Assembly: GCA_016859345.1 (NCBI GenBank)
Contig: CM029126.1
Span: forward strand, 4,384,001 to 4,448,000
Reading direction: 5' to 3'
From: Istiophorus platypterus
Taxonomy: Eukaryota > Chordata > Actinopteri > Istiophoriformes > Istiophoridae
Length of the DNA: 64,000 nucleotides
Shown: in pieces, positions 35,950 through 46,300 of the stretch
Numbering within the stretch: position 1 is the first letter of the stretch
Layout: the number at the start of each line of letters is the position of its first letter
The notes under the pieces: generated by a model
Told to the model about the DNA's origin: nothing
Database searches by the model: none
The model's input: the letters and a program-made list of their open reading frames with translations, nothing else
Program-made: the position numbers and the translations under genes

Positions 35950-37630
35950 TTAAATGTGTGTTCTCAACACCTGATCAGTTGGTTGAGACATAAAAAAAGA
36001 GACATAAAACTCTGGATAAAAAGGACTAGTAAAGCACGACTTAAGAAGAAAAGGATCTTTGCATTGCATCTTTTTAAGGATTATCATTACATTGATAAAA
36101 TGAGAAAAGAGCTACTACTCCACTAAGCAGATTTTTTTCACCTTTTCATGACCATAAAGGATATAGTACAGGTCATACCACAAAGACTTGAGCTGGGGAT
36201 CGTTCCCTCCGGCCAGCAGGTGGTTCCTCCACACCTGGACGGTGTCATGCCCATACCTGGACTGAGCCCTCTGCCTCATTTTTGTGGCGATATCCTTCTC
36301 GACTGCACTCTCAGCACCATCGGCCCCATCCTCGACACAGTCGTACAGGTGCCTGCCGCACGCCCACATGAGCGAGGTGGTGGAGCTCCAGGCCAGCGAG
36401 ATGCGTTCGAACACGGTGAAGTCCGTCATGACACGGTTGGCCGCGGACACCACCACCATGCGGTTCTGGGATGACGGGTGCCAGGCGAAGCTGCCGATCT
36501 GGCTCTCGCAAGGCTGCACGCTCCGCTCGATGATGGTGGGCTCTGTCTCATCGCCGATGGGTGTAGGAGTGTGTTGCATGTCATAGAGGCGAATGATGTT
36601 ACTGTCGCGCGTCAGAGTCGCCAGTAATCCCGTGCGAGTTGGACACCAAGCCACCTGTAAATGATTTCACTTAATTAACCAACAGCTTTTTGCCTACAAA
36701 ATCTAATGTTCTATTATTTCACCATTTAACTTCATCACCTCTATCCAAAGAAGCTCTAACAAAACAATTCTTATGCTACATGTAGCTCATCTACTCCAAA
36801 TCTCGTTATACCTTGGTGAGTGGTTTCGGCTGCTCAGTGAGTGTGAGCACAGGCTTCTCAAACTTCCTCAGATCCCAGATGGCCACTTGGCCTTCGAAGA
36901 AGGACGCCACACGATCGTGGAAGTGTGGATCGACTGTTACGCCCTGGATGGCCTTGGTATTGACGAATGTCTTCTGGCTCGTGTTTCTGAGGTCAAATAT
37001 CGCGAGGTTCCGGTGCATGCCAGCCAACAGCAGCTTCGGGTCCCGAAGCAGCCAGCAGAGAGACAGGCAGGCGTCGTTCTGGCCAAGCTCATAGAGCGGT
37101 TTAGTCACTACGGTGCTAGAATCCAGATCCACAGATGAGAGACGAATCTTCTCGGCTGCCACGCTGGCCTCCGGGGAAAACTTACTGCTGATGTCCCATA
37201 TGAGAACGGAGAAGTCTGCTCGGTGTTTGTCCAGTCCAGCTGCCAGCAGGTTGCTGTCCACGGGGTTCCAGGCTAAAGTGTTACATTGGCGAGCATGCTT
37301 GGGCACAAACTCTTTACCCACCAGCTCTTTACACGTGGAGTTGTGGCTCTGGCCCAGGCTGGTGAGCACCACTCTGCCGTTGGCTTGACCCACGGCAAGC
37401 AAACACTCAGGCTCGTGCTTCGGGTACCAGGCGACGCATTTCATGTAAGGTGTATCGGAGTTAATGGCCAGTAATGTAGCAGCCGTTTCCTCAGAGAGCG
37501 GAAGCATGCCCGCCTTGGTTTCGGCGCTTCCCACAGGCCCAATTCGGTACAGTCCCAGCTCGGAGTCGCAGATGACATAGCGGTCCGGGTGGTGGGGAGA
37601 CCACAGGATGTCTGGCTTTGAGCCACTCAT
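26493..37630 (-). CDS. mios: GATOR2 complex subunit Mios (WD40 repeat protein), 11 coding exons
   Basis: Exons 36812-37630, about 36153-36654, 35258-35362, 34840-35094, 31811-31980, 31108-31173, 30787-30945, 29183-29335, 27921-28125, 27513-27642 and 26493-26583 sum to 2655 nt (884 residues; human about 875). The product starts MSGSKPDILWSPHH. Residues 1 to about 400 form the WD40 propeller (IWDIS, IFDLRN and AIWDLRKF are visible), followed by an alpha-solenoid (EWERAAAVALFNLDIRRAI), and a C-terminal zinc region with CNFCGKS, CPGCRKPLPRCALC, WCHNCRHGGHAGH and CTCKC motifs. Mios joins WDR24, WDR59, SEH1L and SEC13 in GATOR2 at the lysosome, which opposes GATOR1 and so activates mTORC1 when amino acids are present. 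Similarity to human MIOS is very high throughout. The only uncertain junction is the exon 2 donor. Confidence 0.98.
26584..27512 (-). other. mios intron 10
   Basis: No exon or known repeat recognised; chance frames only. Confidence 0.75.
27513..27642 (-). CDS. mios: mios coding exon 10
   Basis: Encodes KLAQFNNWFTWCHNCRHGGH and AGHMLSWF, the His/Cys-rich part of the RING-like domain. Confidence 0.96.
27921..28125 (-). CDS. mios: mios coding exon 9
   Basis: Encodes the first zinc-binding block: VFVSCNFCGKSISYSCSA, then SCPGCRKPLPRCALCL. Donor GTAAAT, phase 1. Confidence 0.97.
28126..29182 (-). other. mios intron 8
   Basis: Contains a hAT-like repeat from about 28769 and a long A-tract near 28880. 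Confidence 0.7.
28769..29150 (+). repeat. hAT-like short repeat copy
   Basis: Contains AGGCAACTATTTATGG near its start, AATGTCAGAAAATAGT in the middle and a CAACTAATAATTTTATTGTTT end, the family pattern with an A-tract insertion. Confidence 0.65.
29183..29335 (-). CDS. mios: mios coding exon 8
   Basis: Encodes GSPGEVLKDPRVQCWIENYR and WRFWHKRAEFDIHRGKLD. Acceptor AATAG, donor GTAACA. Confidence 0.96.
29336..30786 (-). other. mios intron 7
   Basis: Only a short CTTT microsatellite (about 29750-29773) and AT-rich sequence were seen. Confidence 0.75.
30787..30945 (-). CDS. mios: mios coding exon 7
   Basis: Encodes LPRYIDKLTSEMKEAGNLEG and DGVDLMESYVDHTGDVQTAS. Donor GTACAG. Confidence 0.96.
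31108..31173 (-). CDS. mios: mios coding exon 6
   Basis: A 66-nt phase-0 exon encoding YESSVAVRDRVAFACMFLSD. Acceptor TTTTAG, donor GTAACA. Confidence 0.95.
31174..31810 (-). other. mios intron 5
   Basis: Contains the first copy of a duplicated block that recurs in mios intron 2 (see 31270-31395). Confidence 0.75.
31270..31395 (+). repeat. Paired repeat within mios, copy 1
   Basis: Shares CACCTGATCAATTCTGAAAA, GATGGCAAAGAAA and GGCAAAATGACTCAATG with 35650-35780, in the same orientation, 4.4 kb apart. Confidence 0.85.
31811..31980 (-). CDS. mios: mios coding exon 5
   Basis: Acceptor CCACAG. Encodes VVAMALSGYTDEKSSLWREM and NPYLCVMFAFLTSEPG. Donor GTACTG. Confidence 0.96.
32125..32445. mobile_element. 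MITE-like element with an internal inverted repeat
   Basis: Begins with GTTTATTAGGAACACC, a start I recall from abundant fish MITEs, interrupted by an A-tract near 32182-32205. Near its right end an 18-bp perfect inverted repeat (32308-32325 and 32416-32433) flanks about 90 bp. No transposase was seen. Confidence 0.6.
32790..33268. mobile_element. Non-autonomous DNA transposon (MITE) with terminal inverted repeats
   Basis: The left end TTAAAGGAGTAGTATGACAT and the reverse complement of the right end TTAAGGAATAGTTTGACC match imperfectly. Internal blocks (TTTGCTTTCTTGTTGAGA, GCTGCAGCCAGGAGAC, CTTCTCATCTAACTCTC) match a repeat widespread in teleosts. A GAAA microsatellite lies inside near 32950. 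Confidence 0.8.
34222..34640. repeat. hAT-like short repeat copy, diverged
   Basis: Contains TGATTATTTGATTAAACTG, TTTGAGGTTTTGGACTGTTAG and ACTGGTTTTCAATTTTTCAA, which correspond to internal parts of the family. Confidence 0.5.
34840..35094 (-). CDS. mios: mios coding exon 4
   Basis: Encodes SEERCLALRLCGWI and EWERAAAVALFNLDIRRAIQ, ending AEKG. Donor GTGAGC, phase 1. Confidence 0.96.
35258..35362 (-). CDS. mios: mios coding exon 3
   Basis: Encodes SLMKQCAEDMELK and VVYSGIKNIVKTSS, matching the human MKQYTEDM...GIKSIVKSS region. Donor GTAGGA. Confidence 0.88.
35650..35780 (+). repeat. Paired repeat within mios, copy 2
   Basis: Second copy of the block at 31270-31395, with only a few substitutions in the best-matching 70 bp. 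Confidence 0.85.
35842..35947. repeat. TA and ATTG microsatellite
   Basis: Mixed ATATAC and ATTG units ending in a pure TA run. Confidence 0.9.
36153..36654 (-). CDS. mios: mios coding exon 2 (left end uncertain)
   Basis: Acceptor TTACAG; starts VAWCPTRTGLLATL. Encodes the end of the propeller and KDIATKMRQRAQSRYG. A donor GTCATG at 36152 fits the phase of exon 3; the better-looking GTGAAA at 36141 does not. Confidence 0.88.
36812..37630 (-). CDS. mios: mios coding exon 1 (residues 1-273)
   Basis: ATG at 37628-37630 with A at -3. Encodes the first blades of the propeller, ending KPLTK. Donor GTATAA, phase 0. A TTTCCAG acceptor ending at 37679 suggests that the 5' UTR is spliced. Confidence 0.97.
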
Positions 37631-37678
37631 GATTCAGGAGCAGCTAGAAGGTTCTCACAGTAATCTGACGTCTACAGC

Positions 37679-38373
37679 CTGGAAACATGAGGGATTGACA
37701 CACTGATAAATATAAATTACACCACATACAAACATTTACTATGTTTAAGCTTTCATAGAAACCACATTTAAGTGCATAGCTGGACTTAAAGTGGAAACAA
37801 TGGCTTAAACAAAAACAAAGATCTGAACACTGAAAACAACTTTCGATATGATTTTTGGATTCATTTGAAGTTATACACACTATTACCTAGATGCCAATGT
37901 TTACAGTCATTTAAAACACGTGAAACAAGTCAGTATGAACTTATCTGTTTAACTTAGATTTAAAAACTTAACTTAGGACGCGGGCTGCAAAATAGCTTCA
38001 GCTAGACTCCCTGTATACATTTCGTCTGCTGTAGTGCTTATCAGTATGTTACAGCGTTTAACTGCATGGTCACCTCACAGCTATGGACGCAGGCTGGACA
38101 ACGCACGACATTCAGAAACCTTATAAATACGTTAAAGTTGCATTCTTGTGTAAACTAGTTGAACCGTTAATGAAAATACGTGCGTTTTCCGGAGTTTTAC
38201 GTCGGTTACGGCGGTCGAGACTAAATTTAGAACTTTGTTGACATGCTAGCTCGACTAAGCTAATGCTAAAAAATGAAGGGCGGGATAAAACGCGACCGTT
38301 TAGCTGGAGCAGATTAAGCAAACGGACGAGAACATTCACAGCACAACAGTACTAACGACGGTGTTTTACTCAC
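37679..38373 (-). other. Probable mios 5' UTR intron
   Basis: Bounded on the gene strand by a GTGAGT donor (plus 38368-38373) and a TTTCCAG acceptor ending at 37679. No coding content. Confidence 0.5.
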
Positions 38374-38550
38374 AGGCGTGCAGAGGGTCTGAGGGAGCGA
38401 CCGAGGATCGACTTGACATACACATGTCGGGCAGGGACTCAACTTCGAGCCCGTCAGATTTGTTGTGTGTTTCACCAAAACACACCCGTGCGAAAAAGCG
38501 AACGTCGGCTCCTCGGGGTTCCGCTTGCGCTCGGTCTGTGGTTTAACAGC
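38374..38550 (-). other. mios: Probable mios non-coding first exon and core promoter
   Basis: A CpG-rich stretch upstream of the coding exon with a strong minus-strand GTGAGT donor at its left edge. No in-frame protein links it to mios, so it is likely 5' UTR. The right edge is approximate. Confidence 0.45.
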
Positions 38551-39300
38551 AGAGGGCGCCGGAACCAACATTAAAAAAATATATAATAATTAAAAATAAA
38601 TAAATAAATATATGTAAATATGCATGAGGAGGAGAGCAATGATTTTGATTTAATCCACTCGCAGTGACTCACAGGTCCTATTATTTTATCTAATTGAATA
38701 CACTTTGGCAGATTATTTTGAAATCCAATTTTTCCCCGGAGAGTAATAAAATGGCACATTAGAAGAAGGATACTACTACTATTCAAAACCAGGTCAATTC
38801 TTTCTCCGTGGGAATCACAGTACAACTCATCTGGTTTTCACATAAGTGGGCGAGGAGTGGAAACGTAAAATAATCTCATTTGGGACTTTTACGCACGACA
38901 TCCAAACGGTCCCCAAGCTCCAACAGCTCAAAAGACCTACGGAGAGGCAGGATTTATTTTTTTTTAAAGTGTAGTAACCCTCCCAATTTATGCAAAAAAA
39001 AGGGGGGCAAAGGTTGTCTGATTATGAGAATAAGAAGAAATGAGCTACCCCCTTCACGGGAAATCACCGTAATGCTGCTTTAATATTCTGACACTGCAGT
39101 GTTAGGGTGCTTTTGATAAGTAACTATGCAGGTTTCAATATAGAGATTTCCTCCCTTTGCTGCTTTCGCCTGATGTGGTTAATCACTTCCATAATATCCC
39201 AATAATATTCCCACATGGACTTAATGTGTCAATGAGCAGGGGAGTCGGGACAATAAAGTCCCCCCTTGGCCAGTCCAGTCATCAAGCACTGAACTGGACC
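38551..39300. promoter_or_regulatory. Divergent intergenic region between mios and col28a1
   Basis: Under 1 kb between the predicted 5' ends of two head-to-head genes. Starts with an AT-rich run (38577-38615). No clear TATA box or CCAAT box was identified. Confidence 0.4.
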
Positions 39301-39493
39301 AGCGCAGAAAAATTTTTGGAGCGGCCCCAGAGCCTCCGGCTACACATACAGCTCATCAGCTCAGTCCGATGGTCCTCACTTTATCTCCCGGAGCCCCGGT
39401 TCACAGAGACCTGAGTCCGCGGCGAGATGCCTCCCACAAAGAGCCCCAGCTGGCCGGACCACAAGCAGTGACCGCAGCTAAATGAGACTCTAG
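39301..39493 (+). other. col28a1: Probable col28a1 non-coding first exon
   Basis: Relatively GC-rich sequence ending in CTCTAG followed by a GTAAAA donor at 39494. The coding exon begins right after a splice acceptor (40160), so an upstream exon is required. The left boundary is not determined. Confidence 0.5.
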
Positions 39494-40160
39494 GTAAAAA
39501 AAGAAAAGGAAAGAAAAGGAGGGGAAAGAAATTAACAACTCTTTTGCATGCATTCATCGTTTATTTGTTTGTGTTGTCATGTTTCGGTTTTGAACAACAA
39601 CTTTAATTTGCGCACAGCAGCGTGGACAAGTAGTTCATGTTCATGTAGTCAAATAAGGCAGAGTGTTCTTTTGCATTTACGGATGCTCATTTACTTTCCA
39701 AAAACTGAGTTTCATTATATTTTACTTAAAAAAACTCATCACATGTTATTTAAAGGCTGCAGTTTTTTGAAACTTATTTAGACTAATCAGCATTTGCACA
39801 GATCCCTCTGGCTTTAGATATATTTACATATTTTGGCATTTTGAATATTGCAGGTATTTTACCAAGAACAATATCACAGGATCTTCAGGGATATCATCAT
39901 CTGAGCCAATTAAAGTCTTGTCTTTAATGTGAAACTGCAGCTGTTCAGCTCCCAAGACTCTTTCTGGGTGTGGTTAGTAGGATGTGTGATAGTAACACAT
40001 GCTGTAAAGCAGGTGAATCCTATTATAATGACTGAATATTTATTTGCTTTGCATGTGTTGCATGTGTGTACACTTTGGTTGGTTTGTCCAGTGATAGTGA
40101 CTGCTTTCTTTCTTTCTTTCTTTCACTCTTTCTTTCTTTCTTTCTTTCTTCCCCTGCTAG
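39494..40160 (+). other. col28a1 intron 1
   Basis: Ends in a long TTTC microsatellite that serves as the polypyrimidine tract of the acceptor. Confidence 0.6.
40103..40152. repeat. (TTTC)n microsatellite next to the col28a1 exon 2 acceptor
   Basis: About eleven TTTC units with one interruption, ending 8 bp before the AG of the splice acceptor. Confidence 0.95.
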
Positions 40161-40303
40161 AATGGAAATGTTGCTGAGGGGAAACCTGAGGAGAGGAGTG
40201 GGGTTTTGCCTTCTGCTGCTGGCCCTCGCAAACGAGGCCGCAGGCCAGAGGAGAAAGACGGGGCGCAGAAACAACTACAGGCTGCATGACGATGGAGGAA
40301 ATG
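40161..40303 (+). CDS. col28a1: col28a1 exon 2: start codon and signal peptide
   Basis: ATG at 40162-40164. MEMLLRGNLRRGVGF is followed by the hydrophobic core CLLLLALANEAAG and a basic mature N-terminus (QRRKTGRRNN). Predicted cleavage lies before QRRK. Donor GTAAAC, phase 1. Confidence 0.94.
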
Positions 40304-43300
40304 GTAAACTCTTTATAAGTGTTGTGTGTGTGTGTGTGTGTGGAAGAGATTCCAGGTAGGAGGATCAGACCTTTACCACACAGCCAAGTCCTTCCTGGCC
40401 TTGTGTCTATTTTGGTCCTCTTTGGGGAGGCCGATCTGTTTGATCATCCGGTCCAGATAGACCCGCAATATTCAGGCCAGACCCATGTAAGTGAAGTATT
40501 CAAGTCACCAAACTTTAAGTCCCAGGTTTTGGGTTTTCTAAGTTCAAGCCTCTAAAAGTATGTTTCAGTCCAATCTTCTGTGATCTTCTGGAATGATGAG
40601 AGCTGTTATCTATTGTGTAATATGCTGTGTCTGCCTGTATGATGTGCTGCTGATACTTGCACGTTATTTTTTCCGTGATGTACCGAAAACAAATTCCACT
40701 GTCTTGCGGTTGTGTGGGCGTCAAGGCGAGGTGAAGGAGTTAAATGAAATTGTAGGTGAAGTTGTTTTAAAAGCTCCTGTGCATGGGATTTTTGGCTTTG
40801 GCGACTCCCAGTGGTATTGACAAAAAAAAGGCAGAAAGAATTACTGTGGCAGACAGCAACAGATGCTTGGGCTGCAATAAGTGTTTATTTTCAAGGTCTA
40901 TTTGTCAACTGATATTTGCCTAATTAATTACTTAATTAAATTTGAGAAAAATATCCATCAAATGCCCTGAGAGTCCAAGGAAACAACAGTCCAAAACCAA
41001 AAGATATTCATTATTTAATAACCAAAATCATTGCTGCTTGACTTTCTCTTCATCAGCAGATCAATTAATGGAATAATAGCGTTTCAATTGTGCTTCATCT
41101 TGCTAAAAAAACAAAACTTTTAAATATTGAACATTCACATGAAATATTAGTGACTTTAATTCACAGGTACTCTCTTGGTAAAGAGGTGATAGAAAATCAT
41201 TAGAAGACGTACGAGTTTACGGACAAATGAAAAAAATCACCTCTACCATTCACAGAATTGTGAAACTGAAAGTCCGCCTGGAGTATCTGTGGTTTCCTTC
41301 TCCCACAGCTTCACCATGTTCCCTGGAGGTGGCCTTCATCCTGGACAGCTCAGAAAGCGCAAAAATATTCCTGTTTGAGAGGCAGAAGGCCTTCGTCCTG
41401 AGCTTCAGCACGCGGCTCGCCATGCTGCAGGTAGCCGGCTGGACGCTGAAGGTGCGAATGGCCGCGCTGCAGTACAGCAGCTCCGTGTCCATAGAGCACC
41501 GGTTCTCTGCCTGGAGAGACCTGGACTCGTTCCACAGCCATGTCAGCAGCATGAACTATATCGGCCACGGCACCTACACCACCTACGCCATCACCAACGC
41601 CTCTCAGCTGCTGGTGCAGGAGACAGCGGCGGACAGCGTCAGGGTGGTGGTGCTGATGACGGATGGGGTGGACCATCCCCGCAGCCCCGATGTGATCGCG
41701 GCTACGGCGGAGGCCAAAGGTCACGGCATACAGTTCTTCGCTGTGGGCTTGTCGGACATCGCCCAGCAGAGTCAGAATAACGCCAAGCTGCGGGCCATTG
41801 CCAGCACGCCCGCTCAGCAGTTTGTCCAAAGCCTCCTCGATCCTCAGCTGGAAGAGAAGCTGCTCAAAGAGATGGTGAGTTAAGATGGCAGCTGTTGCTT
41901 ACACCAGGGAGCATCTATTGCCTATGAATAGGGTCCGCTAATTCATTTTCTGCTGTGGGGAAACAAATCTAATGTGGTATACCTGTAAATATCCATGCAA
42001 AGTATTTGAAACTTTAGGACTTTGGCATGTCCAAGCAGTTTTATCAAGACAGACACTGTGGCAGACACAGTTCTGACTTTGGGCAATTGAGAATGAGGGA
42101 TTAAAAACGGTACATAGGCTGCACCGAATTTCCCCAGAATAGTATACAAACAAACCATGTGCCATCAAAACAATTTCAAATACTATAATCACAAAAAGGG
42201 GACAAATGGGGGCTTCATTGTGATCAGACAGCAACTTAAGTTTGGTGTTGCAGTACTGCTGGTTGGTAGTGCTCAGGATTTGTTGGGACACTTGGGTTAT
42301 GCTCAAACCTTTAAGTCTCGTACCACCAGATTGGTTTCGGCCACTTTTGACGAAATTCTTAGAGCCGGAAGGTTCAAACAATATCAAAGTAAGTTGATCT
42401 ATTATGAATAGGCTGTATCTTCCAATTGTCTTTTTTTTCCAGGCACAATGACAAAAAGCTTTGCTTTGATTTACTTTAACTGCCATCTGTCTTATTGGAC
42501 TTAAAGGCATTTCAAAGACTTAGATGTTCCCGAGGGTTGCAGATTATGCCTCACCCAGCAGAGAAACAGATATGTAAACTGAATTTAGGACATGATAATC
42601 ACCCAAAAGTCCCCCAGAGTTTTACCCAAGAAATCCGTAGGGTCTGCAAATACTGTTTGACCTACACCTGGTAGACCAGTGGTTCCTGATCTGGGGATAG
42701 TGACCATCCATGGGGACCTAAGATAAATCAGAAGGGTCCTAAGTTGACTAAAGTGACAGAATGTATGTTTTTCCTTTTTTTTTTTTTCATTGTTTAGGAC
42801 AATTTTTTTTTAGCAGGCCGTAGCCACCAAAAGGCCACAGGTAGACACTGGTTCATTTGAAGGGGTCCCCAGTCAAAAAGGGTCAGGAGATTAGCCCACG
42901 GTGATTCTCGACCGTGTGCCATTGATGACCTGGGGGTCTACAGCCTTTAATTGCTTCTGATTTCCATTATCACACCATCTGAATTCAGTGGTTTCACTTT
43001 CCATGAAGGTGCAAAAAATCCTGAGACCGAAACCCAGTAAGCTCTTGCCCCTCCATATGGCTGAGAAGCACTAATCATCTACCTCATCCCAGTGACAGCA
43101 GCAGTGACAGCTTCCCTTCCAGAGATTTTATTGGCCCCCTCCCCCTTTTTTCACCACTTTATGTCCTCACGCTGGGTTCAAACCTCAGTCAAAGTGTTGC
43201 GTCTGCATCAGGGGGCTGTCGCCTGCTTTGCATTTTCCACCATCTCAGAAATGTCAAATATCTGCAGTAGGTCAGGGGCCGGTCTGTGGGGACTGGCATG

Positions 43301-46300
43301 GCTTGTTCTGCTTTCCAGAAATGTGTGATGATTTTCATTCATATTCATTAAGGTCATGAGAAAGACACCAGATAATATCTAATGTGTAGGTACAAGATTT
43401 TTAAAAGCTAATAAATTAATCTTTCTTGGAAATGAACAACATTACACTGAATCTATAACTGCCTTTGACATATTTTTCTGTATGATGCTTTGCTTCCAGG
43501 CTGCAGTTGCATCTGAAGGGGTAAGTCTCTCTGTGCAATTCAGCATCTGCCAGAAATGTAGTTAATGAGTGTAAACGGTTGCACTGACTTTGTATCTCTA
43601 TCTCTCTGTTAGTGTCCACAAGCCCAAGTCTGTTTGTGTGAAAGAGGAGAGAGAGGCCCTCCAGGAAGTCCCGTGAGTTGACGTTTAGAAACCGACAGAA
43701 CATTATTGTCATCACGATGGAGGGGTTCTGTGCAAAAAAATTAACAAAATATACGATACCTATTCTGTCTGGGTTTGCTTTGCATTTCCTCGCCACAAAC
43801 ATACGCAGCATCATCTCGTCTTTTAGCGGCTATCAAGGGAATGAAGGGTTAATTGTTACTGATTCCAGGGTAGAAAAGGAGACTCAGGCTTCAGAGGGCC
43901 ACCTGGTCCAAAAGGAGCGAGGGTAAGACACAACACAAAGACACTAATTTAATTATTAGTGTTGGATTTAATTCAGTCTAATGGTTACTTGGTCTCTTTT
44001 CGTAAGGGGGAGCCTGGCTTGAATGGACGACCTGGAAGTTATGGTCCAGAGGTAATTTAAAAAATTTTTTTTTTTTTTTGCACCAATTTGAAGCAGCGTT
44101 AAAGCAGATTTTAAAACTGTTTCATCCCCCACAGGGTCGTTCAGGTTACAAGGGCAACAAGGTGGGTATGCGTTTTCCCAGTTGGCTCCAGGAACAAACT
44201 TAAGAGTTTTATTTTCATCAAGTAAATTTGTTTGGCTGTAGAAAATAACGCAAGGGTCTAATTCAATGTGTTTTATAGGGGGAGCGAGGAGACTGTGGCA
44301 CTCCAGGGGAAAAGGGTGAAACTGTACGGCCATTATTTACTAAAATATTTCGATAAATACCGCAAACTCTGTCCTCATAATGAATTAAGAATTGTCTTGC
44401 AGGGGCCTGAGGGACCTCCAGGCTCACAAGGCTCACAAGGAGAACGGGTAGAGTGGCTGTGTGTCATTTCTTCTTTTTTTTTTAACTGAGGAGTAACAAT
44501 TATGATCATTAATTTGAATTGTGATCATTTTGAGCCCCACAAACAGAATATATACAGGATAATTTTAAAAAAATTTAATTTTGCCTCTCAATGCTACATT
44601 TCCTCCAGCTTGCTTCTTCATGAAAGAGTTGAACGAGAGAGGGAACTAAAATAAGAGGATACAAACTGACAGAAAAATAAATCCTGTTAATTTGAAAAGT
44701 GAGTGGCAGTTTTTAGTGATGCATGGCTCTGGGGGGGCAGTTGGTTTGTCGCCTCACCGCTTTGGTCCAGACTGAAATATCTCAAAAACTATTAAGTGGA
44801 TTGCCCTTAAATTTTCTACAGACATACATGGTCCCCAGAGGATGAGTCCTAATGACTTTGGCAATCCTTTGACTTGTTCGTCTATCACCACCACGAGGTT
44901 CGCACTTGTGGTTCTGAGTGAAATGGAATGTCCGAAAAGCGAGAAGTGAATTTCTGCCACCTCCGCCCCTCATCCATCACACCTCTGAACATATAGCTCA
45001 CCGCCTGCTGCTCAGATTGATCCTCAGATTTTGCCAAATGTCGACATTATACAGCCTGTTCAATCCCCAATATGAAAAATGGAAGTGGAATTTGACTCTT
45101 ATTCAGCTCTGCACTAATGGAATGTGAATATTGGATTATCAGTAATCCAGATACTAATGTGGCTCTCCAAAGCAGTGAATCCAGGCTTGCAGGATATTAT
45201 TCTTTTGCAGGAACAGACTTTGTATGGTGGGATTAGTGCAGGGACCTGGAAGCCGAGCAGAACTCTTCCTCCTCTCTGCCACTGGCACAGTGTCAGTGCA
45301 ACCTTGTTGTTATGTGAGCTCGGCCTGAGAATTGAAGGACATGAAAGCAGTGACTGTTGGTGCTAAGCCTGTTGTATTGTTCATTCAGTTGCGGGGGGTT
45401 GGTTTTCGACCAGCAGGCCGGTCATACAACATGGGGCTTCGTTTTTTAATTCATACATGGTTATTTTGTGCTGCTGGATTTGAATTAATTGTCATTGAAC
45501 AAAAAAGTCCTAGATGGTTGGGGAAGATGTAACAGATACTGTAATCTTATTTCTGTGATTAAAACAGAGCTTTTACATTTATTTTGCAGGGTTCAGTAGG
45601 ACCACCGGGAGACATGGGTTCTGAGGGCCCAGCAGGACCTAAAGTAAGTTTCCCCAAGACCTAAAGAGGCATTAAATTTTGGGGGGATTTTCAGCGCAGT
45701 GTTCCGTCATTTGTGCTCCTTTAGTTTCCAGCAGCAACAGTTTGACTGGCTGGATCAGTTGCATGTGCTAGAAAATCTCATGACACTTAAATAAAGTCAC
45801 CAAACGTATGAGGATTTGCCAGTGGCAGACAGAAATGTCCGCCAAACCACAAACTATGCAAATATAGAACCTAACCACCAGCGAGTGAGTTTATGCAGCC
45901 TCCATCCCATTTAAAATAAGCCCTATTTGAGTATCAGTATCATTTTGAGAGCAAATCTTATTAAGTTTTATAAAATAGGATATCACAAGAATATGTTTGT
46001 ATTTTTATTATAAAGGTTCATAAGTATTTGGCTTTTCTCAAAAGATTTAGATTTTTTTCCAATGATATTTTTGATTTTTTTTTTTTAATAATATTTGGAT
46101 TTTATTCTTAAGATATAACAAGCCTTAAAATATAACAAGCCTTAAAATTTCCTTAAAATATTCTGTTATTCTTAAAATACTACAATTTCAAGAATTCTCA
46201 AAAATTTATTTTTTATTTCCCAAGAGTATAGTTATAGTATTTTTTTATTTGCACAGATATACAACCAGATGAAAGAAATAAAACAGATATGACAAAAGAG

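Larger units (their letters stand above)
35363..36152 (-). other. mios intron 2
   Basis: Contains copy 2 of the paired repeat and a TA/ATTG-rich microsatellite at about 35842-35947. Confidence 0.8.

Noticed and set aside
41350..41829. A 159-codon minus-strand frame opposite VWA1
   Set aside because: Shadow of the GC-rich VWA1 coding exon.
44324..44360. Read-through of col28a1 exon 9 into the intron (73-codon frame)
   Set aside because: Gly-X-Y periodicity stops exactly at the GTACGG donor, so the extra codons are intronic.
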